Assembly (NCBI RefSeq): GCF_001758425.2 | Contig: NZ_MDSS02000020.1 | Span: 1 to 53,642 of the forward strand | Length of the DNA stretch: 53,642 nt | Reading direction: 5' to 3' | DNA from: Nesterenkonia sp. PF2B19 | Lineage (GTDB): Bacteria; Actinomycetota; Actinomycetes; Actinomycetales; Micrococcaceae | In this document: in pieces, positions 8,178 through 17,733 of the stretch | Numbering within the stretch: position 1 is the first letter of the stretch | How the letters are laid out: every line of letters begins with the position of its first letter | Program-made: the position numbers and the translations under genes | The notes under the pieces: generated by a model | Databases searched by the model: none | Told to the model about the DNA's origin: nothing | Seen by the model: only the letters and a program-made list of their open reading frames with translations

Positions 8178-9728
8178 TCAGGCGGTGGCGACGTCCAGCT
8201 GCACCACCGCCCAGGACAGCGGCGGCAGCGTCGCCCGCAGCGCGCCGTCCTCCAGTCCCACCTCACGCAGGGGGGTCAGCCCGACGGCGTTCTGGTCGTT
8301 CAGCACATTGGCGGCCTTGCGGTCACGGCCCTCCGGGATGCTCAGCACCTCGGCTGAGACCACCGCCGTGGCATCCAGCCCGTGCAGGTCCAGCGTGAGG
8401 TCGTTGGTCTCCTCCAGCGAGCGGTTGGCCACGAACAGCGAGAGCTTGCCGGGGGTCTCGTCCCAGGTGGCGGCGGCGTCGACGACGTCGACGTCACCGA
8501 ACCTCGCCGTGGAGACCTGGTCGGCGTCCACCGCCAGGCGCAGGATCTGTCCACGAGCCATCGCGGCGATCCGGGCGAAGGGCCAGAAGATCGACTGCCG
8601 CCAGGCCGGGCCGTCCTGCTCGGCCAGGATCGGGGCGATCACGTTGACCAGCTGCGCCTGGTTGGCGATGCGCACCCGGTCACCGTGGCGCAGCAGCGAG
8701 TGCATCAGGGTGCCGACCACCACGGCGTCGGTGACGTTGTAGGAGTCCTCGATCAGCCGCGGGTGCTGCTGCCAGTCCTTCGCTACGTTGTGCGGCTGGT
8801 CCTCGGTGTCCAGGCCCCGCTGGTACCAGACGTTCCACTCGTCGAAGGAGATGTCGACCTGCTTGCTGTGCTTGCCGGCGGCCTTGACGGCGTCGATGGT
8901 GGAGACCACGCCGTCGATGAAGGCGTCCATGTCCACGGCCTCGGCCAGGAAGGACGCGGCGTCGCCGTCGTGCTCCTGGTAGTAGGCGTGCATGGAGATG
9001 TAGTCGACCTCCTCGTAGGCGTGGGAGAGCACCGTGTGCTCCCAGGACCCGAAGGTGGGCATCCCCCGGTTCGAGGAGCCGACGGCGACCAGCTCCAGCG
9101 TGGGGTCCACCAGCTTCATGGCTTTGGCGGTCTCCTGGGCCAGCCGGCCGTACTCGTCGGCCGTCTTGTGGCCGATCTGCCAGGGGCCGTCGAGCTCGTT
9201 GCCCAGGCACCACAGCTTGATGTCGAAGGGGTCCTGCGTGGTGCCGGTGGCCGCGCCGTTCTTCCGGCGCAGGTCCGACCAGTATGTGCCGCCGGGGTGG
9301 TTGGCGTACTCCACCAGGGCGCGGGCCTCCTCCACCCCGCGGGTGCCGAGGTTGACCGCCTCCATGACCTCGACACCGGCCTCCCGGGCCCAGTCGACGA
9401 ACTCGTGCAGTCCGAAAGCGTTGGTCTCGATGGTGTGCCAGGCGCCGTCGATGCGCACCGGTCGATCCTCCACCGGGCCGACGCCGTCCTCCCACAGGTA
9501 GCCGGAGACGAAGTTCCCGCCGGGGTAGCGGACCACGGTGGGGCCCAGCTCCTTGACCAGGGCCATGACGTCCTGGCGGAAGCCGCGCTGGTCAGCCTGC
9601 GGGTGGCCGGGTTCGTAGATGCCGGTGTACACGCACCGACCCATGTGCTCCACAAAGGATCCGAAGAGCCGGTGGGGGACATCCGCGACGGTGAAGGCGC
9701 GGTCGACGGTCAGATGGGCCTTGGACAT
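8178..9728 (-). CDS. abfA: alpha-L-arabinofuranosidase, GH51
   Basis: 516 aa. Removes alpha-L-arabinofuranosyl residues from arabinan or arabinoxylan oligosaccharides by a retaining mechanism. The catalytic acid/base is in WCLGNELDGPW (Glu178, the conserved G-N-E) and the nucleophile in DISFDEWNVWY (Glu297). LGPTVVRYPGGNFVSGY is the usual N-terminal signature of clan A. There is no signal peptide, so the enzyme is cytoplasmic and acts on imported oligosaccharides. It is the last gene of the LacI-associated importer operon. The start has AGGAGA 3 bases before ATG. Confidence 0.95.
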   Translation of the reverse strand: MSKAHLTVDRAFTVADVPHRLFGSFVEHMGRCVYTGIYEPGHPQADQRGFRQDVMALVKELGPTVVRYPGGNFVSGYLWEDGVGPVEDRPVRIDGAWHTIETNAFGLHEFVDWAREAGVEVMEAVNLGTRGVEEARALVEYANHPGGTYWSDLRRKNGAATGTTQDPFDIKLWCLGNELDGPWQIGHKTADEYGRLAQETAKAMKLVDPTLELVAVGSSNRGMPTFGSWEHTVLSHAYEEVDYISMHAYYQEHDGDAASFLAEAVDMDAFIDGVVSTIDAVKAAGKHSKQVDISFDEWNVWYQRGLDTEDQPHNVAKDWQQHPRLIEDSYNVTDAVVVGTLMHSLLRHGDRVRIANQAQLVNVIAPILAEQDGPAWRQSIFWPFARIAAMARGQILRLAVDADQVSTARFGDVDVVDAAATWDETPGKLSLFVANRSLEETNDLTLDLHGLDATAVVSAEVLSIPEGRDRKAANVLNDQNAVGLTPLREVGLEDGALRATLPPLSWAVVQLDVATA

Positions 9729-9777
9729 GAGTCTCCTGTTCTTAAAGGGTGAGGGGATGTCTGGAGAGAGCTGGGCG

Positions 9778-9813
9778 CCCCGGCGGCACCGCCGTACGAC
9801 GGCGCCGCCGGGG
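9778..9813 (-). other. strong intercistronic hairpin between importer permease and GH51 gene
   Basis: CCCCGGCGGC (9778-9787) pairs perfectly with GCCGCCGGGG (9804-9813), and the stem continues inside with GCCGT/ACGGC. It lies between the permease stop (9822) and the GH51 start (9728). Such hairpins inside sugar operons can protect upstream mRNA or partly terminate, giving less enzyme than importer mRNA; here that is inference. Confidence 0.65.
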
Positions 9814-9821
9814 TGGGGAGG

Positions 9822-10712
9822 TCACTTCCCGCCGAAGCCGGTGGTGGCCACACCCTGGACGATCTGGCGCTGGAAGAAGAGGAACACCACGATCAGCGGC
9901 AGCGCGGCCAGCACGGCCTGGGCCATCACCTGGGCATAGGCGACGCCGTAGGCGCTGATCACGGTCTGCAGTCCGACCGGCAGCGTCATCAGCAGCGTGT
10001 CGTTGATGATGATGAACGGCCACAGGAAGTTGTTCCAGGCTTGGATGAAGACGAAGATCGACACCGCGCCGAGGATCGGCTTGGACAGCGGCAGCACCAC
10101 CGACCAGAAGACCCGCAGCCGTCCGGCGCCGTCCACCCGGGCGGCGTCCTCCAGCTCGATGGGCACTGCGTCGAAGAACTTCTTCAGGATGAACACGATC
10201 GGCGCCATGACCACCTGCGGCAGGATCAGACCCCAGTAGGTGTCGACCATGTTGAACGCCAGCATCTGGTAGTACAGCGGGATGATCAGCACCTGCGGCG
10301 GCACGATGATCGACGCGATGACGGCGAAGAACACGGTGGCCCGGCCGCGGAACTGCATCCGGGAGAACGCGTAGGCGGCCAGCGCGGAGATCGCCACGGT
10401 GAGGAAGGTGATCACCGCCGAGGTCCAGAAGCTGTTCCACGCCCAGATGTAGACGTTGCCCTCGGAGAGGACCGTGTCGAAGGCCGCGAAGGAGATGCCC
10501 TCCGAGCCGATGAGCGTCAGCCGACCGGAGGCGGCGTCGGTCTCGGTCTTCAACGAGGTGGCCACGGCCCACACGAAGGGCAGGAGCCAGACCAGAGCCA
10601 TCACGGTCAGGGCGATGAAGGCCAGGATGCGGGCCGGTGTGAAGGGCCCCTCCCCCGGCTTGTAGCTGCGCTTGACGCTCCCGATCTGCGGGAGTGCTGC
10701 CGTGGTGGTCAT
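9822..10712 (-). CDS. carbohydrate ABC transporter permease (MalG-like)
   Basis: 296 aa inner-membrane permease with about six TM segments. The EAA loop that contacts the ATPase is visible as ELEDAARVDGAGRLRVFWSV at about residues 186-205. The N-terminal TM (ARILAFIALTVMALVWLLPFVWA) and C-terminal FFQRQIVQG ending are typical of the MalG branch. ATG 10712 overlaps the preceding permease stop by 4 bases (ATGA), so the two subunits are coupled. No ATPase gene is present; a shared MsiK/UgpC-type ATPase encoded elsewhere is usual in actinobacteria. Arabino-oligosaccharides are the likely substrate, judged from the adjacent GH51 gene. Confidence 0.92.
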   Translation of the reverse strand: MTTTAALPQIGSVKRSYKPGEGPFTPARILAFIALTVMALVWLLPFVWAVATSLKTETDAASGRLTLIGSEGISFAAFDTVLSEGNVYIWAWNSFWTSAVITFLTVAISALAAYAFSRMQFRGRATVFFAVIASIIVPPQVLIIPLYYQMLAFNMVDTYWGLILPQVVMAPIVFILKKFFDAVPIELEDAARVDGAGRLRVFWSVVLPLSKPILGAVSIFVFIQAWNNFLWPFIIINDTLLMTLPVGLQTVISAYGVAYAQVMAQAVLAALPLIVVFLFFQRQIVQGVATTGFGGK

Positions 10713-11677
10713 CGCTGCCCCTTCCTGCGGTTGAGGATGCCCATCTGGATCACGCCGACCACGACGATCAGGGCGAAGAACACGTACGAGATGGACGCGG
10801 CATAGCCGAAGCGGTAGCCGACGAAGCCGGCCTCGAAGATGTACTGCACGATGGGCCGCGAGGTGTCCGAGGAGATCCCGCCGAGCATCTGGTAGGCCTG
10901 GTCGAAGAGCTTCAGCGAGGCCAGGATCTGCAGGATGAAGATCACCCCGGTCACGGGCAGCAGCTGCGGAATCGTGATCGACCACAGCTGGCGCCAGCGG
11001 CCGGCGCCGTCCACCGCCGCGGCCTCGTACTGGCTCTCCGGGATGTTCTGCAGTGCGGCCAGGTAGAGCAGGAAGTTGAAGCCGACCGTCCACCACACGG
11101 TGGCGATGGTGATGGAGATCAGGTCCAGGTGCGGGGTCTGCAGCCAGGCCAGCGGCTCCAGTCCGACGGCGGAGAGCACCGCGTTGGCCGCGCCGATCTC
11201 CGGGTTGAAGATCCACGCCCAGATCTGTGAGATCACGGTGGAGGCCAGCAGGAACGGCATGAAGAAGGAGAGTCGCCACAGCCACTGCCCCGGCAGGCCG
11301 GTGTTGACCAGCAGGGCCATGACCATCGCGAAAAGCACCAGGGGCACAGTGGAGATGATCGTGAACCACACGGTGTTGCGGATCGCGCCCCACATCGTGG
11401 AGTCGGCGAAGGCCTCGGCATAGTTGTCCAGGCCCACGAAGTTCCCGCCCGAACCGGCCAGCGACTGGTCGGTGAAGCTCAGCCAGGCGCCGTGGAGCAT
11501 CGGCCAGACGACGAACATCAGGAACGCGATCATGAAGGGGGCCAGAAAGGCCCAGGCCACCAGGCGCTCCTTCCGGCGCGCGGCCCGTTCGCCGACCTGG
11601 GCGATGCCGGTGCCGGGCGGTGCCTTCTCGTCGAGGCGGTCGGTCTTCTCGGTGGTGGTCATTCGGATGTCGCTCAT
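10709..11677 (-). CDS. carbohydrate ABC transporter permease (MalF-like)
   Basis: 322 aa. The first of the two permeases of the arabinan-linked importer. It has an N-terminal cytoplasmic stretch, six TM segments and an EAA loop (SQYEAAAVDGAGRWRQLWSI). The start codon overlaps the end of the binding-protein gene (stop at 11674) and its own stop overlaps the next permease, so all three importer genes are translationally coupled. It partners with the MalG-like subunit and delivers sugar to the cytoplasmic GH51 enzyme. Confidence 0.92.
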   Translation of the reverse strand: MSDIRMTTTEKTDRLDEKAPPGTGIAQVGERAARRKERLVAWAFLAPFMIAFLMFVVWPMLHGAWLSFTDQSLAGSGGNFVGLDNYAEAFADSTMWGAIRNTVWFTIISTVPLVLFAMVMALLVNTGLPGQWLWRLSFFMPFLLASTVISQIWAWIFNPEIGAANAVLSAVGLEPLAWLQTPHLDLISITIATVWWTVGFNFLLYLAALQNIPESQYEAAAVDGAGRWRQLWSITIPQLLPVTGVIFILQILASLKLFDQAYQMLGGISSDTSRPIVQYIFEAGFVGYRFGYAASISYVFFALIVVVGVIQMGILNRRKGQR

Positions 11678-13004
11678 ACCTGCTCAGCCCCCTCCGGGTC
11701 CACGGGGTTGGGATTGGACAGGATCGAGTTCACGTAGGAACGGAACTGGTCCAGGGCGTCCTCGAAGCCGTCTCCGGCGGTCATCGCGCGCTGGAACATC
11801 TGCCCCAGCTCGTTGACGAAGTTCGACCCGGATCCGGTGAACCAGGCGGTGGGGTCGTAGACGATGTGGTCGGCGGCGTCCGCGTAGTTGGCCTGCGGCA
11901 GCAGCTCCTGATACTCCGGGCTGTCCACCACGGCAGATAGGCGGCGATATGGCCGGCGGTCGCCCAGTTCACGGAGTCTTTGAGCAGCTGGGCGACGAAC
12001 TCGTAGGTATGCTCGCGAGCCTGAGGGTCCGGGCTGAGCTGGTGCGGCAGCACGAAGGCATGCGAGTCCGCGTAGGTGATGGGCTCGCCGAAGATCGGCG
12101 GAATCATGTCCATGTCCACCGGGATGCCGGCGTTCTGCATCGTGGGCAGCTCCCAGACGCCGCTGAAGAACAGCCCGGTGCTGCCGGAGGAGAACTCCGC
12201 GACGGCGGAGTCGTAGTTGCCGCGGCTGGAGGCGATGGTCCCGTCGACCAAACGGCTCATGTACTCCAGGGAGCTGAGGAAGGCGTCATCGTCGATGACG
12301 GCTTCGCCTCCGTCGGGGAACTCCATGGTGACCCCGTGCTGGGCGTAGAAGGTGTAGAAGAGTCGCCAGATCTGCGGAGCGTCACCCAGGAATCCGTAGG
12401 ACAGCGCGTTGCCGCCGGTCACTCCTCCGATCTCCTCACACAGGGAGATGAACTCGTCCGGGGACTGCGGGACGCTCAGGCGTCCGTCGCCTTCGAGGAC
12501 GCCTGCCTCCTGGCAGATGTCGCGGTTGAACATCATCAGGAACGGATGGGCATCGAGCGGCACGCTGTAGAGCTCGCCGCCCACGAGGCTGTTCTCCCAC
12601 ATGGGGCCCGTGAAGGTGGACTCGTCGACGCCGAGCTCGGCGAGCTGTCCCTCGTCCCACGGGTCCAGGAGGCCGCCCGGCACATAGCCGGGCACCCGCG
12701 TGGAGTGCATGATGGCGACCTCCGGGGCCCGGCCGCCCGCGCCGGCCATGGCCAGCTTCGTGTAGTACGGGGTGCCCCAGGCCAGCACGGTGGGGCGGAC
12801 GAAGAAGTCGTCCTGGGAGTCATTGATGCCGTCCAGCAGCTCGGCCATGGTGATGCCGTCGCCGCCGCTGAGCAGATGCCAGAACTGCAGGGTGGTCCGG
12901 TCAGCGGGCCCGACGTTGGGCGCGCATCCGGCCAGCGCGGCAGCTCCTGCGCCGGCGAGCGCGCCGCCGAGGAGCTGCCTCCTGCTGAGGATGGGTCGTC
13001 TCAT
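11674..13004 (-). CDS. sugar ABC transporter substrate-binding lipoprotein (one indel near the end)
   Basis: About 443 aa after correction. The N-terminus MRRPILSRRQLLGGALAGAG...LAGC combines a twin-arginine (S-R-R-Q-L-L) with a lipobox, so it is probably a Tat-exported lipoprotein. The body is an extracellular solute-binding protein of family 1 (TTLQFWHLLSGGDG). Near 11934 the frame breaks: HIAAYLP is followed by out-of-frame WWTARS, while the correct continuation VVDSPEYQELLPQANYADAADHI lies in the next frame. One missing G (CCGGTGG read as CCGTGG) explains it. It is the first gene of the importer operon, with AAGGA upstream of ATG 13004. Confidence 0.92.
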
Positions 13005-13059
13005 AGATGCTCATTCCTTGGTCGGGACCATGGGGTCCGCAGGTGCGCCCCCATCATCT

Positions 13060-13073
13060 TTACATCGATGTAA
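13060..13073. promoter_or_regulatory. LacI-type operator O1 of the arabinan operon
   Basis: TTACATCGATGTAA is a perfect 14-bp palindrome with a central CG, the usual shape of LacI/GalR-family operators. It lies 56 bases upstream of the binding-protein start. A second palindrome with the same ATCGAT core lies at 13137-13150. Confidence 0.75.
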
Positions 13074-13104
13074 TTTTGCCTCGGAGAACCCAGCCCCTTC
13101 CTTC

Positions 13105-13122
13105 CACGCTCGGCCGAGCGTG
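13105..13122. promoter_or_regulatory. 18-bp perfect GC palindrome between the two LacI-type operators
   Basis: CACGCTCGGCCGAGCGTG is identical to its reverse complement over 18 bp. It lacks the ATCGAT core of its neighbours, so it may bind another regulator or form a cruciform/hairpin in the leader. Confidence 0.55.
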
Positions 13123-13136
13123 ATCGAAGACAGGAA

Positions 13137-13150
13137 TTCCATCGATGGAA
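13137..13150. promoter_or_regulatory. LacI-type operator O2 of the arabinan operon
   Basis: TTCCATCGATGGAA is a perfect 14-bp palindrome sharing the CATCGATG core with O1. The centres are 77 bp apart, so a tetramer could loop the promoter or two dimers could bind separately. Confidence 0.75.
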
Positions 13151-13220
13151 CTACGCCTCAGAGAATCTCCCTGTGGCGCACATCACGATGGGCACCATGC
13201 TACTGGAGACCTGACGCCCG

Positions 13221-14291
13221 TCAAGGCGAGCCCGTCGGGACATACCCCGCGGGGGTGCCCTGGGTGGACTCGCGGAGCACCAGCCGGTGCGGGATCACCA
13301 CCGCCTGAGAGGGGCCATCGTCGCGCCGCCCCACCCGTTCCTCGAACCGCGCTGAGAGCAGGTCCAGGGCGGCACTGACGTAGTCGGTCCGGGTGAAGGC
13401 CACGGTGGTCAGCGGCGGCAGGGTGAAGGCCGCATGCTCCACGTCGTCGAAGCCGGTGACCAGCACGTCCTCGGGCATACGGAGCCCCGCCCGGTGCAAG
13501 GCGTGCAGCGCACCGAAGGCCAACGTGTCGGTGAAGGCGACGACGGCGTCGAAGGGCACCTGCCGGGCCAGCAGCTCCTCCACAGCTGCCGCGGCCCCGC
13601 CGATGGTCCACTGCTCCACGTCCACCTGCAGCTGGGGGTCCGCCTCCAGGCCGGCATCGCGCAGAGCGTCCAGGTATCCCAGCAGGCGCAGACCGGCGGT
13701 GGCCTTGCCGTCCTGCCCGCGCACCGCGCCGCCCAGCGCAGCGATGCGACGCGCCCCGCGGGACAGCACATGCTCGGTGATCTCCCGGGAGGCAACGCGG
13801 CTGTCCACGTACACCCGGTCGGCGCGATGCTGCTCCACCTCGCCGATGAGCACCACGGGCGGCAGATGGTCCACCCGTTCGATCACCGAATCCTCCAGAC
13901 GGACCGGGTTGAGGATGAGCCCGTCGATCAGGTGGGTGCGGGCACGGGAGACCAGGTCATGCTCCCGCTCGGGCTCTGCCGCGGTCTCCTCGAACTGCAC
14001 GGCCAGACCCCGCTCATGGGCCTGCTCCACGATCGTGTGGGCGAGGTCGGCGGAGAAGGCCGTGGCGAGATCCGGAAGCGCCACCCCGATGATGCCGGTG
14101 CGCCCGTTGCGCAGCCCGCGGGCGCTCAGGTTCGGGACGAAGTCCAGCTCATCCATGGCCGCCTGCACCCGCTCCCGGGTCCCCTCCCGGACGGCCACCG
14201 CGCCAGTGAGCACGTTGGAGACGGTCTTCGGGGAGACTCCGGCGAGCTGGGCGACGTCCTTCATGGTGGCGCGCGTTCGAGGGTGAGGCAT
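13221..14291 (-). CDS. LacI-family transcriptional regulator
   Basis: 356 aa. The N-terminal helix-turn-helix is clear (TMKDVAQLAGVSPKTVSNVLTG), followed by the hinge-helix region FVPNLSARGLRNGRTGIIGV and a periplasmic-binding-protein-like sensor domain with the usual VVAFTDTLAFGALHALH and VTGFDDVE. It lies directly upstream of, and co-directional with, the importer/GH51 operon across a 216-base gap holding two matching palindromes. It therefore most likely represses that operon until an arabino-sugar is present. A TAGGCT hexamer six bases before the ATG suggests a leaderless mRNA. Confidence 0.93.
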   Translation of the reverse strand: MPHPRTRATMKDVAQLAGVSPKTVSNVLTGAVAVREGTRERVQAAMDELDFVPNLSARGLRNGRTGIIGVALPDLATAFSADLAHTIVEQAHERGLAVQFEETAAEPEREHDLVSRARTHLIDGLILNPVRLEDSVIERVDHLPPVVLIGEVEQHRADRVYVDSRVASREITEHVLSRGARRIAALGGAVRGQDGKATAGLRLLGYLDALRDAGLEADPQLQVDVEQWTIGGAAAAVEELLARQVPFDAVVAFTDTLAFGALHALHRAGLRMPEDVLVTGFDDVEHAAFTLPPLTTVAFTRTDYVSAALDLLSARFEERVGRRDDGPSQAVVIPHRLVLRESTQGTPAGYVPTGSP

Positions 14292-14357
14292 GGCTCCAGC
14301 CTACGCATCACCACCCGGGCGCGGATCGACCCGGGCCGTGTCGAGGAGACCGGCCTG

Positions 14358-15239
14358 TCAGAACAGGACCGTGGCGAAAGTGCCCACCTGGCGGAACCCG
14401 ACGCGCAGATACGCTCGAAGGGCCGCGGTGTTGTAGCTGTTGACGTACAGGCTCACCGTCGGCGCCAGGGTGAGGGCATGGGAGACGACGGCGGCCATGC
14501 CGGTGGCCGCCAGGCCGCGCCCCCGGTGGTCCGGCCGCACCCAGACCCCCTGGATCTGCACGACGTCGTCGGTGACCGCCCCGTACTCAGCCTTGAAGAT
14601 GACCTCTCCGGTGGCAGGATCCGTGAACACCTGCGAATGCCCTGCCAGGATCAGGGCGCGGATCCGCTCGCGGTACTGGGCCGAGCCCTGAGCATAGGGA
14701 GAGAAGCCCAGTTCCTCGGTGAACATGGCCGCACAGGCGGGCTCCACCTGGGGATAGTCCTCCACGGTGGCGGTCCGCACCCCGGGCAGGGGCTCCACCG
14801 TCGAGGACTGGGTGATCGTCAGCAGCGGCTGGTCGGCACGGACGTCGCGAGGACTGAGCCACCCGACGGCGTCATAGAGCTCCAGCACGGCCTCGGCGGG
14901 GCCATAGATGGATGAGACCCGGCGCCGCATGGCCCCCACCGCCAGGCCGAACAGCTCCGCCTGGGCGAGGTCGGCGCCGACCGGATTGATGTTGGACCCC
15001 ACCCAGCAGGCGGCCGCGAGCTCCTTCCGGGTGACGGTGCCCCCGACGGCCGGACCCTCCTGTCCGGGCGGCCGCGTCGTCTCCGGGGGCGCGTCGATGC
15101 CCAGGAAGACCGCACCGTTGCGCCCCTTCCCCGGCCCGGCGCCGCCGCGGGCGGCGAGCGTGGTGATCACCGAGACGTTGGAGACGGGATCCGCCGCCAT
15201 GAGTCGGCGCAACGCCGGGGTGTCCCCGGCGTCGAGCAC
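14358..15239 (-). CDS. GNAT acetyltransferase with DUF4081-type N-terminal domain
   Basis: About 293 aa. The C-terminal GNAT fold shows the acetyl-CoA loop VWVRPDHRGRGLAATGM (R-x-x-G-x-G/A) and the YVNSYNTAALRAYLRVGF signature. The N-terminal part (VRVLDAGDTPALRRLMAADPVSNVSVITTLA) matches the DUF4081 extension of proteins found after ispG in many actinobacteria. The substrate is unknown. The frame is open up to ATG 15332 inside ispG, but family N-termini start at the V-R-V-L motif, so GTG 15239 is preferred; this start is not certain. Confidence 0.85.
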   Translation of the reverse strand: MLDAGDTPALRRLMAADPVSNVSVITTLAARGGAGPGKGRNGAVFLGIDAPPETTRPPGQEGPAVGGTVTRKELAAACWVGSNINPVGADLAQAELFGLAVGAMRRRVSSIYGPAEAVLELYDAVGWLSPRDVRADQPLLTITQSSTVEPLPGVRTATVEDYPQVEPACAAMFTEELGFSPYAQGSAQYRERIRALILAGHSQVFTDPATGEVIFKAEYGAVTDDVVQIQGVWVRPDHRGRGLAATGMAAVVSHALTLAPTVSLYVNSYNTAALRAYLRVGFRQVGTFATVLF

Positions 15240-15285
15240 ACGGACGACCCCGCCGGTGGCCCGGTGGATCCGGCCGGCGAGGGTG

Positions 15286-16455
15286 TTAGCTGACGGAGAC
15301 CACAGGGGCACCCGTTGCCTGAGCATCTCCATCGGTGTCCAGATCCATCTCTTCAGCGAGGCGGTTGGCCTCTGCGATCAGCGTCTCGACGATCTGGTCC
15401 TCCGGCACGGTCTTGATGACCTCACCCTTGACGAAGATCTGTCCCTTGCCGTTGCCGGAGGCCACACCGAGGTCGGCGTCGCGCGCCTCCCCCGGCCCGT
15501 TGACCACGCAGCCCATGACGGCCACGCGCAGCGGGACCTCCATGCCCTCCAACCCTGCGGTGACCTCGTCCGCCAACGTGTAGACGTCCACCTGCGCGCG
15601 TCCGCAGGACGGGCAGGAGACGATCTCCAGCTTCCGGGGCCTCAGGTTCAGCGACTCCAGGATCTGGCTGCCCACCTTGACCTCCTCGGCCGGCGGAGCG
15701 GACAGCGAGACACGGATGGTGTCACCGATGCCCTTGGCCAGCAGGGCGCCGAAGGCCGTCGCCGACTTGATGGTGCCCTGGAAGGCCGGCCCGGCCTCCG
15801 TCACGCCCAGATGCAGCGGCCAGTCGCCACGCTCGGCGAGCATCTCGTAGGCCTGGACCATGATCACCGGGTCGTGGTGCTTCACGGAGATCTTGAAGTC
15901 GTGGAAGTCATGCTCCTCGAACAGCGAGGCCTCCCAGACCGCCGACTCCACCAGCGCTTCAGGGGTGGCCTTTCCGTACTTGTCCATGAGCCGCTTGTCC
16001 AGGGACCCGGCGTTGACGCCGATGCGCAACGAGGTGCCGTGGTCCTTGGCCGCCTTGGCGATCTCGCCGACCTTGTCGTCGAACTTCCGGATGTTGCCGG
16101 GGTTCACGCGGACCGCACCGCAGCCGGCCTCGATCGCGGCGAACACGTACTTGGGCTGGAAATGGATGTCCGCGATCACCGGGATCTGCGACTTCATCGC
16201 GATGATCGGCAGCGCCTCGGCGTCCTTGTCCGTGGGGCAGGCCACACGCACGATGTCGCAGCCCGAGGCGGTCAGCTCGGCGATCTGCTGCAGGGTGGCG
16301 TTGATGTCGTGCGTCTTGGTGGTGGTCATCGACTGCACGGAGATCTGATGATCACTGCCGACGCCGACGCTGCCGACCTGGAAGTTCCGCGTCTTCCGGC
16401 GCGGAGCCAGGACGGGCGGAGGGGCGGACGGCATGCCGAGGTTGATGGCGGTCAC
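15286..16455 (-). CDS. ispG: 4-hydroxy-3-methylbut-2-enyl-diphosphate synthase (flavodoxin)
   Basis: 389 aa. IspG (GcpE) is the [4Fe-4S] enzyme that converts MEcPP to HMBPP in the non-mevalonate isoprenoid pathway. It has the TIM-barrel N-terminal half ([19 protein letters not shown]) and the C-terminal cluster domain with three cysteines in [12 protein letters not shown] and [10 protein letters not shown]. The start is GTG 16455, with AGGAGA 4 bases upstream. dxr, the second enzyme of the same pathway, lies at 27.2-28.6 kb; the sugar island now separates them. Confidence 0.97.
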   Translation of the reverse strand: MTAINLGMPSAPPPVLAPRRKTRNFQVGSVGVGSDHQISVQSMTTTKTHDINATLQQIAELTASGCDIVRVACPTDKDAEALPIIAMKSQIPVIADIHFQPKYVFAAIEAGCGAVRVNPGNIRKFDDKVGEIAKAAKDHGTSLRIGVNAGSLDKRLMDKYGKATPEALVESAVWEASLFEEHDFHDFKISVKHHDPVIMVQAYEMLAERGDWPLHLGVTEAGPAFQGTIKSATAFGALLAKGIGDTIRVSLSAPPAEEVKVGSQILESLNLRPRKLEIVSCPSCGRAQVDVYTLADEVTAGLEGMEVPLRVAVMGCVVNGPGEARDADLGVASGNGKGQIFVKGEVIKTVPEDQIVETLIAEANRLAEEMDLDTDGDAQATGAPVVSVS

Positions 16456-16586
16456 GGACTCTCCTGGGGTGTTGACTGTGCTCGCGGGGAGGTTGTCCCG
16501 GCTGCTCCCATGGTACGCCGCCGAGCTGACGAGCTCCCATTCCTGGCCGCAGGGGTGGCCAGGCTCACCGTGTTCGGGTCGAGCCC

Positions 16587-16620
16587 GACCGCCCCTTCAC
16601 GCTGACCGCCCCTGCACGCT
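16587..16620. repeat. 17-bp tandem direct repeat, two copies
   Basis: GACCGCCCCTTCACGCT is followed directly by GACCGCCCCTGCACGCT (one mismatch), then GACCG starting a third copy. It lies in the 193-base gap between the sugar-island isomerase and ispG. Role unknown. Confidence 0.7.
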
Positions 16621-16648
16621 GACCGGCACGGCTGCCCTGCCCGTTCGC

Positions 16649-17668
16649 CTACTGGTTCGAGAAGGCGGCGTCGAAAGAGGCCTCAGGACGCTTCCACAGC
16701 AGCGAGCGGATCCGCCCCACCGCCTCGGCGGCACCGTGGAGGCGGTCCATGCCGGCGTCCTCCCACTCGATGGAGATCGGTCCGGAGTAGCCGATGTGCT
16801 CCAGCGCGCGGAAGGCGTCCTCCCAGGGGACGTCCCCGTGGCCGGTGGAGACGAAGTCCCAGCGCCGGCGCGGGTCACCCCACGGCAGATGGGAGCCCAG
16901 GATGCCGTTGCGGCCGTTGGGCGGACGCAGGCGGGTGTCCTTGCAGTCGACGTGGTAGATGCGGTCAGCGAAGTCGGTGATGAACCCGACGGCGTCGATC
17001 CCCTGCCAGAACATGTGGGAGGGGTCCCAGTTCAGGCCGAACGCCTCCCGGTGGCCGATCGCCTCCAGCGCTCGGACGGTGGTCCAGTGGTCATAGGCGA
17101 TCTCGGAGGGGTGCACCTCCAGAGCAAACTTCACCCCCTGCTCATCGAAGACGTCCATGATCGGGTTCCAGCGGTCGGCGAAGTCCTGGTAGCCGGCGTC
17201 GATCACCTCGGCCGGCACGGGTGGGAACATCGCCACGTACTGCCAGATCTTCGAGCCCGTGAACCCGACGACGACGTCCGCGCCGAGTTTGCGGGCCACC
17301 CGCGCCGAACGCTTCATGTCCTCCGCGGCGCGCTGACGCACGCCTTCAGGGTCGCCGTCGCCCCAGACATAGTCACGCAGGATCGCCTGGTGACGGAAGT
17401 CGATGGGGTCGTCGCAGACGGCCTGGCCGCCCAGATGGTGGGAGATCGCCCAAACCTTGAGCCCGTGACGCTCCAGGACCTCCAGGCGCGAGGCCACGTA
17501 GTCGTCGTCCTCGTCGGCGCGTTTCAGGTCCAAGTGGTCGCCGCTGGCGGCGATCTCCAGGCCGTCATAGCCCCATTCGGCGGCGCGGGCCGCCAGCTCC
17601 TCGAACGGCATGTCGGCCCACTGTCCGGTGAACAGGGTGACGGGATGGGAGGCGTGTTCTGTGGTCAT
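16649..17668 (-). CDS. sugar phosphate isomerase/epimerase-like TIM-barrel protein
   Basis: 339 aa of the xylose-isomerase-like TIM-barrel (AP endonuclease 2) superfamily. Metal-ligand positions are recognisable: [22 protein letters not shown] and IEWED. Members act as isomerases, epimerases or, in 3-keto-sugar pathways, as lyases/hydratases. Start ATG 17668 has AAGGAG 5 bases upstream. It is the last gene of the ROK-linked operon and follows a Gfo/Idh dehydrogenase by 66 bases. The pairing suggests that it acts on that enzyme's keto-sugar product; exact substrate unknown. Confidence 0.87.
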   Translation of the reverse strand: MTTEHASHPVTLFTGQWADMPFEELAARAAEWGYDGLEIAASGDHLDLKRADEDDDYVASRLEVLERHGLKVWAISHHLGGQAVCDDPIDFRHQAILRDYVWGDGDPEGVRQRAAEDMKRSARVARKLGADVVVGFTGSKIWQYVAMFPPVPAEVIDAGYQDFADRWNPIMDVFDEQGVKFALEVHPSEIAYDHWTTVRALEAIGHREAFGLNWDPSHMFWQGIDAVGFITDFADRIYHVDCKDTRLRPPNGRNGILGSHLPWGDPRRRWDFVSTGHGDVPWEDAFRALEHIGYSGPISIEWEDAGMDRLHGAAEAVGRIRSLLWKRPEASFDAAFSNQ

Positions 17669-17733
17669 GTCTCTCCTTCTCAGATCCAGGGATCGGGGAT
17701 TCGATGCGGTCGCTCCGGCGGAGGTCGCTGTGA

